Shown piece after piece: positions 16,465 to 25,363 of a stretch of 36,753 nucleotides of DNA; position 1 is the first letter of the stretch, and the number at the start of each line of letters is the position of its first letter. The notes below the pieces were generated by a model. It was not told the DNA's origin. It made no database searches and worked only from the letters and a program-made list of their open reading frames with translations. A program made the position numbers and the translations under genes. This DNA comes from Crocosphaera sp. (GTDB lineage Bacteria > Cyanobacteriota > Cyanobacteriia > Cyanobacteriales > Microcystaceae). The stretch spans positions 1 through 36,753 of the forward strand of contig NZ_JASJEB010000086.1 of the NCBI RefSeq assembly GCF_030064895.1. The letters are read 5' to 3'.

Positions 16465-17025
16465 ATGGTTAAAACAGGGTCTAAACCGTTGACATTAGCA
16501 GAATTTCTGGAACTACCAGAAACCAAACCTGCTAGTGAATATATCAACGGAAATATTATACAAAAACCAATGCCAAAAGGTCGTCATAGCCGCCTACAAG
16601 GAAAACTTTGTTCCACCATCAATCAGGTTGCAGAAGAGACTAAAATTGCTTATGCTTTTCCAGAATTAAGATGCAGTTTTGGTGGTCGTTCTATTATTCC
16701 TGACATCGCTATTTTTCAATGGGAACGCATACCATTCACCCCGGAAGGTGATGTACCAGATAACTTTGATTTAGCACCAGATTGGACAATTGAAATTCTT
16801 TCCCCAGACCAACGCCCCAATAAAGTCTTGGGTAATATTATCCATTGTTTAGAACATGGTTGTCATCTCGGTTGGTTTATTGACCCGGATGATCTGAGTA
16901 TTTTGTTTTTGCAGCCACAGCAACAGCCGAGTCTTGCTCAGAAAAATGAACTCCTCCCAGTCTATCCTCAGTTAGATTTAGAACTTACGGTTTCGCAAGT
17001 TTTTGGCTGGTTGAAGATGAAATAA
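16465..17025 (+). CDS. Uma2-family putative endonuclease (DUF820)
   Basis: The 186-residue protein has the nuclease-fold core at P79-D80 in SIIPDIAIF and E110 in WTIEILSPDQ, with N119-K120 (NK) further on. The sequence ASEYINGNIIQKPMPKGRHS is the usual N-terminal block. It follows the amidase by only 32 bp on the same strand, but there is no functional reason to link them. It is clearly divergent from the Uma2 protein at 5050-5631. Confidence 0.82.
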   Translation: MVKTGSKPLTLAEFLELPETKPASEYINGNIIQKPMPKGRHSRLQGKLCSTINQVAEETKIAYAFPELRCSFGGRSIIPDIAIFQWERIPFTPEGDVPDNFDLAPDWTIEILSPDQRPNKVLGNIIHCLEHGCHLGWFIDPDDLSILFLQPQQQPSLAQKNELLPVYPQLDLELTVSQVFGWLKMK

Positions 17026-17077
17026 GCACTATCAGGAAAAAGTATTAAGTTTCATAACAAAGTGCTATCATTTCAGT

Positions 17078-17104
17078 TACATTATACTAATGTACTAACG
17101 TACA
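17078..17104 (+). promoter_or_regulatory. paired palindromes, probable operator/promoter of the ImmA-PIN cassette
   Basis: TACATTA-TAC-TAATGTA (17078-17094) has perfect 7-bp arms. TGTAC-TAAC-GTACA (17091-17104) has perfect 5-bp arms and overlaps it by four bases. A TATACT box (17083-17088) inside the first palindrome could be the -10 element. The site ends 34 nt before the ATG. Repression by a cassette protein is inferred. Confidence 0.45.
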
Positions 17105-17138
17105 AAATATTGTATTTGTTCACCAGAAGGGTACAAAA

Positions 17139-18131
17139 ATGACACAAACCCTTACTATGTCAGCCCTTTATAAAAAACTGGCTACATTAGGACTCAATAA
17201 AAAATATATCCAATCTGGCTTACCGAGTTGGTGGGATGATGAACTCAATGAGAAACCTTTTGCTGTGTTAGAGGGGGCAGGTTACATAGCCGATAATTTC
17301 AACATAGATTTAAAATCCTTATTAACCCTTGGAGAAGAGGTTAAATTTAATCCCTCACCTCAGACTAAATTTAAACAGCATAATAGTAAAAATAAAGAAC
17401 ATCCTCATGTTGCTCAATCATTGGCGAGTCGGGTAGCTGAATTAATTTCCTATGGGATTAATATTGAATATAAGAACTTACCGAATGATGCTCAAACTAT
17501 CAGAGAAGAAATTTTAAGTAACCATAAGACAGTTAATTTAGAATCCCTTTTAGATTATTGTTGGAGTAAAGGCATAGCAGTGGGATATTTTAATCATTTT
17601 CCTAAGAAAACTAAGAAGTTTGCTGGATTAATTCAATGGCAAAAGACTTTTCCCGTGATTATTCTTAGTGCCAAACATACACACAGAACTAAATTTACTT
17701 TTGATTTAGCTCATGAATTAGGACATTTAGCATTAGGACATTTACAAGAAGGAATTTTAATTGATGAAAGTCTTGAATTTGATTCTAAGGACGATGAAGA
17801 AAAACAAGCCAATCAATTTGCTGTTAAATTATTGTTAAATAAGTATGATAACTATTTAGGAAATAACAAATTTAAAAATGCTGAAAACTTAGCTCGATAC
17901 GTCAGAAACTTTGTCATTCCTAAACTTCCCAATATTGAACCAGATGCAGTCATTCTTAACTATGGATGGCATAATAAAAATTGTTTTCGTCAAGCTATGG
18001 CTGCTTTAAATATACTAGAAGTGTCAACGGATGGACAAACAGTTATTAATGATTATTTAGCAGATAAGTTAGATTGGGATATGTTTAGCGATGAAACATA
18101 CGAATATTTAGAGAAAGTTTTAGGAGTTTAA
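17139..18131 (+). CDS. ImmA/IrrE-family metallopeptidase (COG2856)
   Basis: The 330-residue protein has H192-E193-L194-G195-H196 in FDLAHELGHLALGH and the third-ligand helix E221-KQANQFAVKLLL, together a complete zinc protease site. The first 70 residues (MSALYKKLATLGLNKKYIQS and DLKSLLTL) may be a divergent helix-turn-helix, but it is not clearly an XRE domain. A linker (about 70-95) separates the two. ImmA/IrrE proteases cleave a bound regulator when triggered. The PIN-like gene starts 2 nt later, so they form one unit. GAAGG lies about 9 nt before the ATG. Confidence 0.82.
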   Translation: MTQTLTMSALYKKLATLGLNKKYIQSGLPSWWDDELNEKPFAVLEGAGYIADNFNIDLKSLLTLGEEVKFNPSPQTKFKQHNSKNKEHPHVAQSLASRVAELISYGINIEYKNLPNDAQTIREEILSNHKTVNLESLLDYCWSKGIAVGYFNHFPKKTKKFAGLIQWQKTFPVIILSAKHTHRTKFTFDLAHELGHLALGHLQEGILIDESLEFDSKDDEEKQANQFAVKLLLNKYDNYLGNNKFKNAENLARYVRNFVIPKLPNIEPDAVILNYGWHNKNCFRQAMAALNILEVSTDGQTVINDYLADKLDWDMFSDETYEYLEKVLGV

Positions 18132-18133
18132 AA

Positions 18134-18829
18134 TTGCCAGGTTTTTACTGTTTGGATAATGACATTATTCTTAAAATTGCTACTTATGATCTTTTTAATG
18201 ATACCCTTCAATCCCTTGATATTGAAGAAAATCAGATTTACATTCTTGATACCTTTAAATACAAGTTTGGTCAAAAAAATCAGCGTAGAAGAGGAAATAA
18301 ATCTAATAATAGTGAAAAATATGATATAAAAAAAGCTTTAGATATTACCAAAAATTATCAAACTATCTCAGAAAGAAATTTTAGTGATTCTAAGTTAGAT
18401 ATTTATACTCGATTGATAAACTATAGTCAAATAAGTCAGCATCCAAAGAATAAAATTGATCAAGGAGAAGCTATTTTAATTAGTTATATCTGCTCTCTTA
18501 ATCAACAGGAAAATGATAATTATTTATTAACAGGAGACAAACGCTGTTTAAGAGCATTAACTAATTCAGAAATGACTGATATTCTCGAACTTCTTCAAGG
18601 TAGAGTATGGTGTTTAGAACAATTAATTTTGAGAAATATTGAACACTTTGGCTTTAACTTAATTCAATCCAAGATTTACCCAAAAAGGGATTGTGATACA
18701 AACCTAAAACTAATTTTTGGTTATAGTGAACCAGCATCGGAAAATATGGTAAAACAAAGTTTAAATAGTGAAATTAGAAAATTAAAAAGGGAAACTAGAA
18801 ACCTACTTTATCCTTATCCTGATGATTAA
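18134..18829 (+). CDS. PIN-like nuclease-fold protein, partner of the ImmA-type protease
   Basis: The 231-residue protein starts at a TTG; AGGAG ends 7 nt upstream, 2 nt after the protease stop, so the start is well supported. It has a PIN-like pattern of acids: FYCLDNDIILKIA (D8 or D10), IDQGEAILISY (D109, E112) and LLTGDKRCLRAL (D135). This resembles the metal centre of PIN RNases. The C-terminal 70 residues are basic and of unknown fold. COG2856 proteases coupled to PIN-type proteins are known as candidate toxin-antitoxin pairs, but I do not recognise this exact family. Whether it is a nuclease, and what it cuts, is inference. Confidence 0.62.
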   Translation: MPGFYCLDNDIILKIATYDLFNDTLQSLDIEENQIYILDTFKYKFGQKNQRRRGNKSNNSEKYDIKKALDITKNYQTISERNFSDSKLDIYTRLINYSQISQHPKNKIDQGEAILISYICSLNQQENDNYLLTGDKRCLRALTNSEMTDILELLQGRVWCLEQLILRNIEHFGFNLIQSKIYPKRDCDTNLKLIFGYSEPASENMVKQSLNSEIRKLKRETRNLLYPYPDD

Positions 18830-18935
18830 CCAATTACTGTTTATAATAAATGGCTTATTAAAATTATATTAAAATTTGCTTCAATTTTCATAAATATTTG
18901 ATAATAAGAATAGCAATCAAAAGAAAAAAATAATC

Positions 18936-20033
18936 ATGAAAGCAGCCATTTTTCCATCTCGTTACGTCCAAGGTAAAAATAGTTTAAATTTAATTGGTAA
19001 GGAATTATCTAGTTTGGGAAGTGATGTTTTATGTTTGCTAAGTCCTTCGGGTTTAGAACATTTTAAAGACTCCATTAAAACATCAGTAGAAGACACAACA
19101 GACAAAGTTAAGTTACATATTGAGGAATTTAATAGAGAATGTTGTGACGAAGAAATTGAGCGATTAGTTACTTGTGGAAAAGAGAAAAATGTTAACCTTG
19201 TAATGGAAGTTGGTGGGGGTAAAATTTTAGATACAGCGAAAGCAGTTGCTAAAGAATTAAATACTCCCGTAGTTATTGTTCCTACTATTGCTTCAAATGA
19301 TGCACCTTGTGCTAGTGTTTCGGTTATTTATACCCCAGAAGGAGAATTTAATCGTTATTTATTTTTACCAAAAAATCCTGATTTAGTGTTAGTTGATACG
19401 CAAATTATTGCAGAAAGTCCTGTCCGTTTTCTTGTCTCAGGAATGGGAGATGCTTTGGCAACTTGGTTTGAAGCAGAGGACTGTAAAATTAGTCATGGAA
19501 GCAATACAACGGGTTATTTAGGACTAGAAACAGCTTATCATTTAGCTCGTTTTTGTTATGATATGATCCTCGAAAATGGCTTAAAAGCTAAACTCGCTTG
19601 TGAGAATAATATGGTTAATTCTGCTTTAGAAAATGTGGTGGAAGCTAATGTTTTATTGAGTGGTTTAGGGTTTGAAAGTGGAGGGTTATCTGCTGCTCAT
19701 TCTATTCATAATGGGTTGACAATGTTGGAGGAAACTCATCATTTTTGGCACGGAGAAAAAGTTACCATAGGTTTATTAGCTATGTTATTTTTAACCAAGC
19801 TTTCTCAATCAATAATTGATGAAGTTTATACTTTTTGTGAATCAGTTGGCTTACCCACTACTTTAGAACAAATAGGCGTAACAAATCTAGATAAAGATTA
19901 TCTCATACCAGTGGCAGAAAGAGCTTGTGTTGCTGAAGAAACCATTCATAATTTACCGTTTGATGTCACTCCAGAAATGGTCTTAGATAGTTTATTAATT
20001 GCTAATCAAGAAGGCATAAACAGACAAAATTAG
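18936..20033 (+). CDS. gldA: iron-containing dehydrogenase, glycerol dehydrogenase (GldA)-like
   Basis: The 365-residue protein has the NAD-binding EVGGGKILDTAKAVA (about 91-105) and the TIASNDAPCASVSVIY block. Its metal ligands are D172 in SGMGDALATW, H255 in SAAHSIHNG and H272 in FWHGEKV, the same arrangement as in GldA. The reaction would be glycerol to dihydroxyacetone with NAD, or a related alcohol. It is monocistronic and meets the YciI gene tail to tail across 6 bp, with no room for a terminator between them. Confidence 0.85.
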   Translation: MKAAIFPSRYVQGKNSLNLIGKELSSLGSDVLCLLSPSGLEHFKDSIKTSVEDTTDKVKLHIEEFNRECCDEEIERLVTCGKEKNVNLVMEVGGGKILDTAKAVAKELNTPVVIVPTIASNDAPCASVSVIYTPEGEFNRYLFLPKNPDLVLVDTQIIAESPVRFLVSGMGDALATWFEAEDCKISHGSNTTGYLGLETAYHLARFCYDMILENGLKAKLACENNMVNSALENVVEANVLLSGLGFESGGLSAAHSIHNGLTMLEETHHFWHGEKVTIGLLAMLFLTKLSQSIIDEVYTFCESVGLPTTLEQIGVTNLDKDYLIPVAERACVAEETIHNLPFDVTPEMVLDSLLIANQEGINRQN

Positions 20034-20039
20034 TTGACT

Positions 20040-20306
20040 TTATTCAACAACAATACACCATTCGTGTAATTCATATTTGACACAGTTGTTAACAATTAGA
20101 GGGTCCTTTTTAACGATGGCTTTTGCATCTTCTAAAGAAGTTGCTTTAAATAATAACATTCCTCCCCCATATTCTCCCCAATATCCTGTTTTAGCTTCGT
20201 GTCCTTGATTAATTAATTCTTGGACATATTTTTTATGATCAGGAACATATTGATCAAATGTCTTCTTGTCGACAATTCCTCTTTCGATTTTAGCAAACCA
20301 AGGCAT
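20040..20306 (-). CDS. YciI-family protein
   Basis: The 88-residue protein MPWFAKIERG...YVPDHKKYVQELINQGHEAKTGYW has the YCII dimeric ferredoxin-like pattern, with the conserved DHKKY histidine and a GGMLLFKATSLEDAKAIVKKDP block. Family members are small ligand-binding or enzymatic proteins of unclear function. It is convergent with gldA and 48 bp downstream of bioC. A possible link to the biotin operon is positional only. Confidence 0.8.
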   Translation of the reverse strand: MPWFAKIERGIVDKKTFDQYVPDHKKYVQELINQGHEAKTGYWGEYGGGMLLFKATSLEDAKAIVKKDPLIVNNCVKYELHEWCIVVE

Positions 20307-20354
20307 AGTAAAAATAAAAATAATTAGGTTTCCAGAGTTATTATTTATATTATA

Positions 20355-21170
20355 TCATACTAATTTAATAAGTAAAAAAGTAACATCATAACTCACGTCT
20401 ATTTGATGAGGGTAACACTTATTATTCCAAGAATGAATTAATTGTTTCATCTCAGGAATAGACAGTTTTTCTTGCTTCAAATTACATCCTGCACCAATAA
20501 TCTTAATACTTCTAAAAAAATCGGCTGCATTTTGATAATTCATGGTGATTTTTTCTTCCCATAGATAAATTTTATGGTGTGGAATTGATAGTTTTTGGAT
20601 TAATTTTTCACTGTTCGGTAATTGATTTCTAGTAAAGGGTAAATTTAATTCTTGACACATATTTTTCCATTCAGGAAAACTGCGATCGTTGGGGAAAGAT
20701 AATAATAAGATTCCTCCTGGTTGCAACATATTAATGAGACGGTTTAAACTGTTGACAATATCTTCAAACCACTGCACGGTAAAGCTACTAATAATAGCAG
20801 AGTATGTATTTTGCTCAGATTTGATGCTTTCTCCATCTATTTTTCTGAACTGAATTAACTTTTTTTGTGCTGAAGAAATTTGTAGATTATTTGCACAATA
20901 ATTGAGCATTTCTTCAGAAATATCAATAATATCAAAAAAGTGTTCAGGAAACTGTTTAATAAGTCCTTGGGTGACAAAACCTGTTCCACAACCAATTTCT
21001 AAAATTGTTCCTTTCGGGAGAGAAATAACAGAGTTTTCTGCTATTTTTAATAACTTCTCGGCACTTTCTTTTTGAACTTGCGAATGAGATAGATATTTGG
21101 TAACTCCTTTACTAAAATTGTTAGCTATTTGCTCTTTTTTAGACGAGTTGGCAATTTTAATCAGTCCCAT
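20355..21170 (-). CDS. bioC: malonyl-ACP O-methyltransferase BioC
   Basis: The 271-residue protein has the BioC opening (KKEQIANNFSKGVTKYLSHS, then QVQKESAEKLL), motif I ILEIGCGTGFVTQGL (about 56-70), and SAIISSFTVQWFEDI, a phrase typical of BioC. It methylates malonyl-ACP so that fatty acid synthase can build the pimeloyl moiety of biotin. The ATG at 21170 overlaps the end of the esterase gene by 14 nt. It is the third gene of a bioF-esterase-bioC operon and the order supports the call. Confidence 0.88.
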   Translation of the reverse strand: MGLIKIANSSKKEQIANNFSKGVTKYLSHSQVQKESAEKLLKIAENSVISLPKGTILEIGCGTGFVTQGLIKQFPEHFFDIIDISEEMLNYCANNLQISSAQKKLIQFRKIDGESIKSEQNTYSAIISSFTVQWFEDIVNSLNRLINMLQPGGILLLSFPNDRSFPEWKNMCQELNLPFTRNQLPNSEKLIQKLSIPHHKIYLWEEKITMNYQNAADFFRSIKIIGAGCNLKQEKLSIPEMKQLIHSWNNKCYPHQIDVSYDVTFLLIKLV

Positions 21171-21852
21171 GATTTTTTATTTCTCCTAATGCTTGATTGA
21201 CAATAGATAAGCAAGATTTTAGATCAGTAAAAGGTAAGGTGTGTCCAGATTCCTCAATTTCATAATATTGACTATTCTGGCTCACTTTTTTGTGAAATTC
21301 TTGAGCATAAGATGCTAGAAAAATTCTGTCTTTTGAGCCATGAATTATATGAATTTTGGGTATTTTTTTGAGAATATTTATATCTAACTTTGCTTTATTT
21401 AATAGGTTTAAATCGTCTTCTAATCTTTCCTTATTAAAATTATGACTGTTAATTTCAGTATAAGGAGAGGGATAATAACATTTTTTATAGAAGGATTCTA
21501 AAACAGTTTTGGGGTTATTTTTAAACTCATCTATCATCAATTTTAAGGCATATTTTGATCTTTTTCTTGGCTTTTCATTCTGGGGATGAAATTCAGAGAA
21601 ACTATTAAATAAAATGAGTAACTTAGCTTGTTTTATGGTTTCTATCGGACATAAATGTAAGCCAAAAGAATGAGCAAAAATGATTTTATTTAGCTCATTA
21701 TCTGCAAACTTTGGCGAAATTTCGTCTTGAAAATATCCTCTATCATAAGTTTGAAATTGAAAATTATTTGATAATATTTCTTGCCATTCTTTCCAGCAGT
21801 TTCTATCAAAACCCCAACCATGATAAGCAATAATTTCTCCTTTAAGAATCAT
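21157..21852 (-). CDS. BioH-type alpha/beta hydrolase of biotin synthesis
   Basis: The 231-residue protein begins MILKGEIIAYHGWGFDRNCW, like BioH (HGWG). The nucleophile S62 sits in AHSFG rather than GxSxG, with D175 in HGSKDRIF and H204 in ESGHTLPF completing a triad. Placed between bioF and bioC, it should release pimeloyl-ACP from its methyl ester. Cyanobacteria use several unrelated esterases at this step, so I leave the symbol blank. The frame extends to 21918, but the ATG at 21852 overlaps the bioF stop by 11 nt and gives the right N-terminus. Confidence 0.78.
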   Translation of the reverse strand: MILKGEIIAYHGWGFDRNCWKEWQEILSNNFQFQTYDRGYFQDEISPKFADNELNKIIFAHSFGLHLCPIETIKQAKLLILFNSFSEFHPQNEKPRKRSKYALKLMIDEFKNNPKTVLESFYKKCYYPSPYTEINSHNFNKERLEDDLNLLNKAKLDINILKKIPKIHIIHGSKDRIFLASYAQEFHKKVSQNSQYYEIEESGHTLPFTDLKSCLSIVNQALGEIKNHGTD

Positions 21853-23023
21853 GATAATTTTTAAGTAAATAAATAAGATAATTGATGTGTTCGGGTTGAT
21901 GTTTACTGGATAAAACAAAACGAATTCTAGCAGTATTTTTCGGAACAGTTGGGGGTCTAATTGCCGTTGCTAAAATGCCATTTTTTTCTAAATATTGTGA
22001 TAAATCTAGAGCTTTTTCTTCATCACCAATAATTACAGGAATAATCGGAGAACTTGAATTACAAACCTGATAACCTAAATCTCTTAGCTTATTTTGTACA
22101 TAATTTATCTGTTCACCTAAATATGTTCTCTCTTGATCTAAGCTAGGAACAAGATCAATAGCAGCATCAATAGAACCAATAACAGCAGGAGGTAAAGCCG
22201 TGGTATAAATAAACCCTGGACAACAATTAATCAAATAATCACGCATCAGTTTAGAAGTAGTAATAAACGCCCCAAAACTTCCTATTGCTTTGCCAAAAGT
22301 TCCCAAACTAATATCAATTCCTGACTTATTCGCTGTTAATCCCATGCCCTTCTCCCCCATGATACCGAAAGCATGGGCATCATCGAGGTAAAGAAGTGTA
22401 TTATATTGTTGCGAAAGTTGAATCAAACCATCCACATCACAGCAATCGCCTTCCATGCTAAAAACCGTCTCAGTGACGATTAAAATGCGATTGTAGCCCT
22501 CTAAAACAGCTTTTTTGAGTAATTTATCCAAATGGCTTAAATCGTTGTGTTGATAGCGTTTCCATCGGGCTTTACTCAGGAAAATTCCTTGTAAAATACT
22601 ATTATGAACCAAGCGATCGCATAATACCAAGGATTTTTGGTCAACCAAACTAGGAATAAGAGTAGTATTCGCTTGAAATCCTGTGTTAAATAATAATGAA
22701 GCCTCTTTATTACAGACTTTTGCCAGTTTTTGCTCTAATTTTTCGTGTATATCATAAGTTCCTGTCACTAAACGGGAGGCAGTGGCACCAGTCCCATATT
22801 TTTGAGTATAGTTTTGTGAGGCTAATATTAGACTAGGATGTTTGGAAAGTCCTAGATAATCATTGGAACTAAAATTAATTAAACTTCTGGCATTTTTAAT
22901 AATAGTAACCGCATCTTGAGGACAAATAGTGTTCAGTTGTCGAATGTTATTATTTTTCTCTCTTTCTTGTAATTCCTTGGTAATAAAATCTAAGTGATTA
23001 TGGTGATTAAGATCAGAATTCAT
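21842..23023 (-). CDS. bioF: 8-amino-7-oxononanoate synthase
   Basis: The 393-residue PLP enzyme condenses pimeloyl-ACP and L-alanine. It has SNDYLGLSKHP, GTGATASRLVTG, the cofactor-binding LYLDDAHAFG and the Schiff-base lysine K245 in LGTFGKAIGSFG. The frame is open from a TTG at 23035, but ATG at 23023 with GGA in front is more likely. It starts the bioF-esterase-bioC unit and overlaps the next gene. bioA, bioB and bioD are not in the window. Confidence 0.93.
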   Translation of the reverse strand: MNSDLNHHNHLDFITKELQEREKNNNIRQLNTICPQDAVTIIKNARSLINFSSNDYLGLSKHPSLILASQNYTQKYGTGATASRLVTGTYDIHEKLEQKLAKVCNKEASLLFNTGFQANTTLIPSLVDQKSLVLCDRLVHNSILQGIFLSKARWKRYQHNDLSHLDKLLKKAVLEGYNRILIVTETVFSMEGDCCDVDGLIQLSQQYNTLLYLDDAHAFGIMGEKGMGLTANKSGIDISLGTFGKAIGSFGAFITTSKLMRDYLINCCPGFIYTTALPPAVIGSIDAAIDLVPSLDQERTYLGEQINYVQNKLRDLGYQVCNSSSPIIPVIIGDEEKALDLSQYLEKNGILATAIRPPTVPKNTARIRFVLSSKHQPEHINYLIYLLKNYHDS

Positions 23024-23208
23024 AAAATTTTCCAAAGATTTTTAAAAGGGTTAATTTGTTATAAAGATCATCAAAATAATTAAAATATCTGATCAAAAAA
23101 TAGCTGCTTCCCATTTCTTTGGTTTGACGGTATTGCATAAGTGAATGATAATCAAGATGCTATAAGTTGAGTAGAGGAACGAAACCCAACAAAATGATAT
23201 GGAAACAG

Positions 23209-23231
23209 TAAGGTAAGCATTGCTTACCTTA
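23209..23231 (-). terminator. near-perfect palindrome after aspS
   Basis: TAAGGTAAGCA, a single T, and TGCTTACCTTA form an 11-bp perfect palindrome 16 nt past the aspS stop. A close relative with a T-run is at 26121-26141. It may act as a terminator between aspS and the bio operon and is also a repeat family member. Confidence 0.5.
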
Positions 23232-23246
23232 AACTAATTGATAATT

Positions 23247-25043
23247 TTAATCTTCCTTTACTTTCGGTTTATAAGTCGATTTAACTTGTAGCTCTTTCAA
23301 CTGTTTACTATCAACCGAAGCTGGTGCTTCTGTCAGTAAACAACTCGCTTGCTGAGTCTTGGGAAAAGCTATTACATCACGGATAGAGTCTTCTTTAGCT
23401 AATAACATAACCAGACGATCTAACCCGTAAGCAATACCCCCATGAGGTGGGGTTCCATACTCAAACGCTTCTAACAAAAAGCCAAACTTATTGTAAGCTT
23501 CTTCTAAAGATAAACCTATGGTTTCAAAGACCTTTTCTTGAATATCTTTTTGATAGATTCTGAGACTTCCGCCACCAATTTCGATGCCATTATAAACCAA
23601 ATCATAAGCTTGCGCTCTCGCTGTTGCTAAATCGTCTATATCTGCTAAATTAGGAGCAGTAAATGGATGGTGTAAAGCCTCTAAGCGTTTCTCATCGGCA
23701 TTCCATTCAAACATAGGAAATTCTGTGATCCAAAGTAAATTAATTTTATCAGTATCAATTAAATTCATCCGTTGACCAATCACTAATCTTAGGCGAGATA
23801 AAGACTTATTTACAGTGTCCGTATCTCCTGCACCAAATAATAACAAAGAGCCAGGTTTTGCCCCAGTTCTTGCTAATAACTCCGCTTTTTGTTCCTCCGT
23901 TAAATTATCTTTGATCGCCCCAATAGTATCCAGTTTATTATTGTCTTTTACCCGAATATAAGCGATACCTTTTGCACCTGCTTCCGTAGCTTCTATGAAT
24001 AAGTCACCCCCTGGTTTAATCTGAACATTAGAGATAACATCATTGCCCCCAGGAATAGGTAAAACCTTTACCTTTCCACCATTTTTAACCGCTCCTGAGA
24101 ACACTTTAAAACCACTATCCTTAACAATATCTGAAACATCAACTAAAGTTAAATCAAAGCGAGTATCAGGGCGATCCGTACCATACTTTTCCATAGCATC
24201 TTGATAAGTTAACTTTGGAAAAGGACGAGATAAATCTATATTTTTAACCGATTTAAAAATGTGGCAAACTAACCCTTCATTCAATTCTAATATTTCATTT
24301 TCGGACATGAAACTCATTTCCATATCCAGTTGCGTAAATTCGGGCTGTCTATCGGCCCGTAAGTCTTCATCCCGAAAACACCGCGCAATTTGATAGTAGC
24401 GATCGCAGCCTGAAACCATCAATAATTGTTTAAATAATTGTGGTGACTGAGGTAAAGCATACCACTGTCCTGGGTTAACTCGAGAAGGTACTAAATAATC
24501 CCTTGCCCCTTCAGGAGTAGAACGAGTCAAAATAGGAGTTTCTATTTCCATAAACTGCTGTTCGTCTTCCAGATAACGACGCATTGCCTTAACAACACTA
24601 TGGCGCAATTGTAAATTTTTCGCCATGCGGTCGCGTCTTAAATCTAAATAACGATATTTGAGACGAGTTTCTTCCTTAACCAACTCTGCTTCTAAACTAG
24701 AAACCACAAAAGGAAGTTGTTTATTAACCCCATTTAATAACTCAATGGACTCCGCATAAATTTCCACTTCTCCTGTGGTAATTTTGGTATTTAAAGACTC
24801 AGGAGGACGCTTACTAACTTTGCCGATGATTTTGACCACATATTCGTTGCGTAACGTCTCAGCGATGGGGTAGGATGTAGGGGTACGCTGAGGATCGCTA
24901 ACAATTTGCACAATGCCTGTGCGATCGCGTAAGTCGATGAAAATCACCCCACCGTGATCCCTCCGGCGATCGACCCAGCCAAACAGGGTGACAGTTTTCT
25001 CAATATCCGTTGCGCTTAAGTGGTTACAATAATGGGTTCGCAT
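23247..25043 (-). CDS. aspS: aspartyl-tRNA synthetase
   Basis: The 598-residue class II synthetase has an N-terminal OB-fold anticodon domain ([22 protein letters not shown], about 19-40) and [16 protein letters not shown]. Motif 2 is [18 protein letters not shown] (about 223-240), and motif 3 lies in [15 protein letters not shown] bacterial-type GAD insertion is present (about 290-420). It charges tRNA-Asp. The ATG at 25043 is clear. It lies between the PEP-CTERM gene (divergent) and the bio operon. Confidence 0.96.
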   Translation of the reverse strand: MRTHYCNHLSATDIEKTVTLFGWVDRRRDHGGVIFIDLRDRTGIVQIVSDPQRTPTSYPIAETLRNEYVVKIIGKVSKRPPESLNTKITTGEVEIYAESIELLNGVNKQLPFVVSSLEAELVKEETRLKYRYLDLRRDRMAKNLQLRHSVVKAMRRYLEDEQQFMEIETPILTRSTPEGARDYLVPSRVNPGQWYALPQSPQLFKQLLMVSGCDRYYQIARCFRDEDLRADRQPEFTQLDMEMSFMSENEILELNEGLVCHIFKSVKNIDLSRPFPKLTYQDAMEKYGTDRPDTRFDLTLVDVSDIVKDSGFKVFSGAVKNGGKVKVLPIPGGNDVISNVQIKPGGDLFIEATEAGAKGIAYIRVKDNNKLDTIGAIKDNLTEEQKAELLARTGAKPGSLLLFGAGDTDTVNKSLSRLRLVIGQRMNLIDTDKINLLWITEFPMFEWNADEKRLEALHHPFTAPNLADIDDLATARAQAYDLVYNGIEIGGGSLRIYQKDIQEKVFETIGLSLEEAYNKFGFLLEAFEYGTPPHGGIAYGLDRLVMLLAKEDSIRDVIAFPKTQQASCLLTEAPASVDSKQLKELQVKSTYKPKVKED

Positions 25044-25282
25044 CTGAAGTTTATCTAGTTTGTTATTGTACTAAGGTCGTGTATTATAACGCTTCACACC
25101 GACCAAAATTGAGACGTACCCCCCATTATCTCTTATTTTTGTGATTGATAACTGTTTTCTATTTAACGAGAGATTTTTTTTAAGATGAAGTTTATATTTC
25201 TCCTCAGTTTATTAAGTTTTGCTGAATAAAATCTCAGTAATACTATCCAGTTATTTAACTAAATATTAGAAGAAATTTACTG

Positions 25283-25311
25283 TTGACATCTGTTGATTTT
25301 ATTTCTATATT
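25283..25311 (+). promoter_or_regulatory. consensus-like promoter of the PEP-CTERM gene
   Basis: TTGACA at 25283-25288, a 17-nt spacer, then TATATT at 25306-25311 match a sigma-70-type promoter. A start near 25318 leaves a leader of about 46 nt to the ATG at 25364. The rest of the 320-bp gap after aspS (25044-25282) shows no other feature. Confidence 0.65.
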
Positions 25312-25363
25312 CTGTCTGTGTGGTATTGATTTACAACATAAAATATACGAGTTTGAGAAATCT

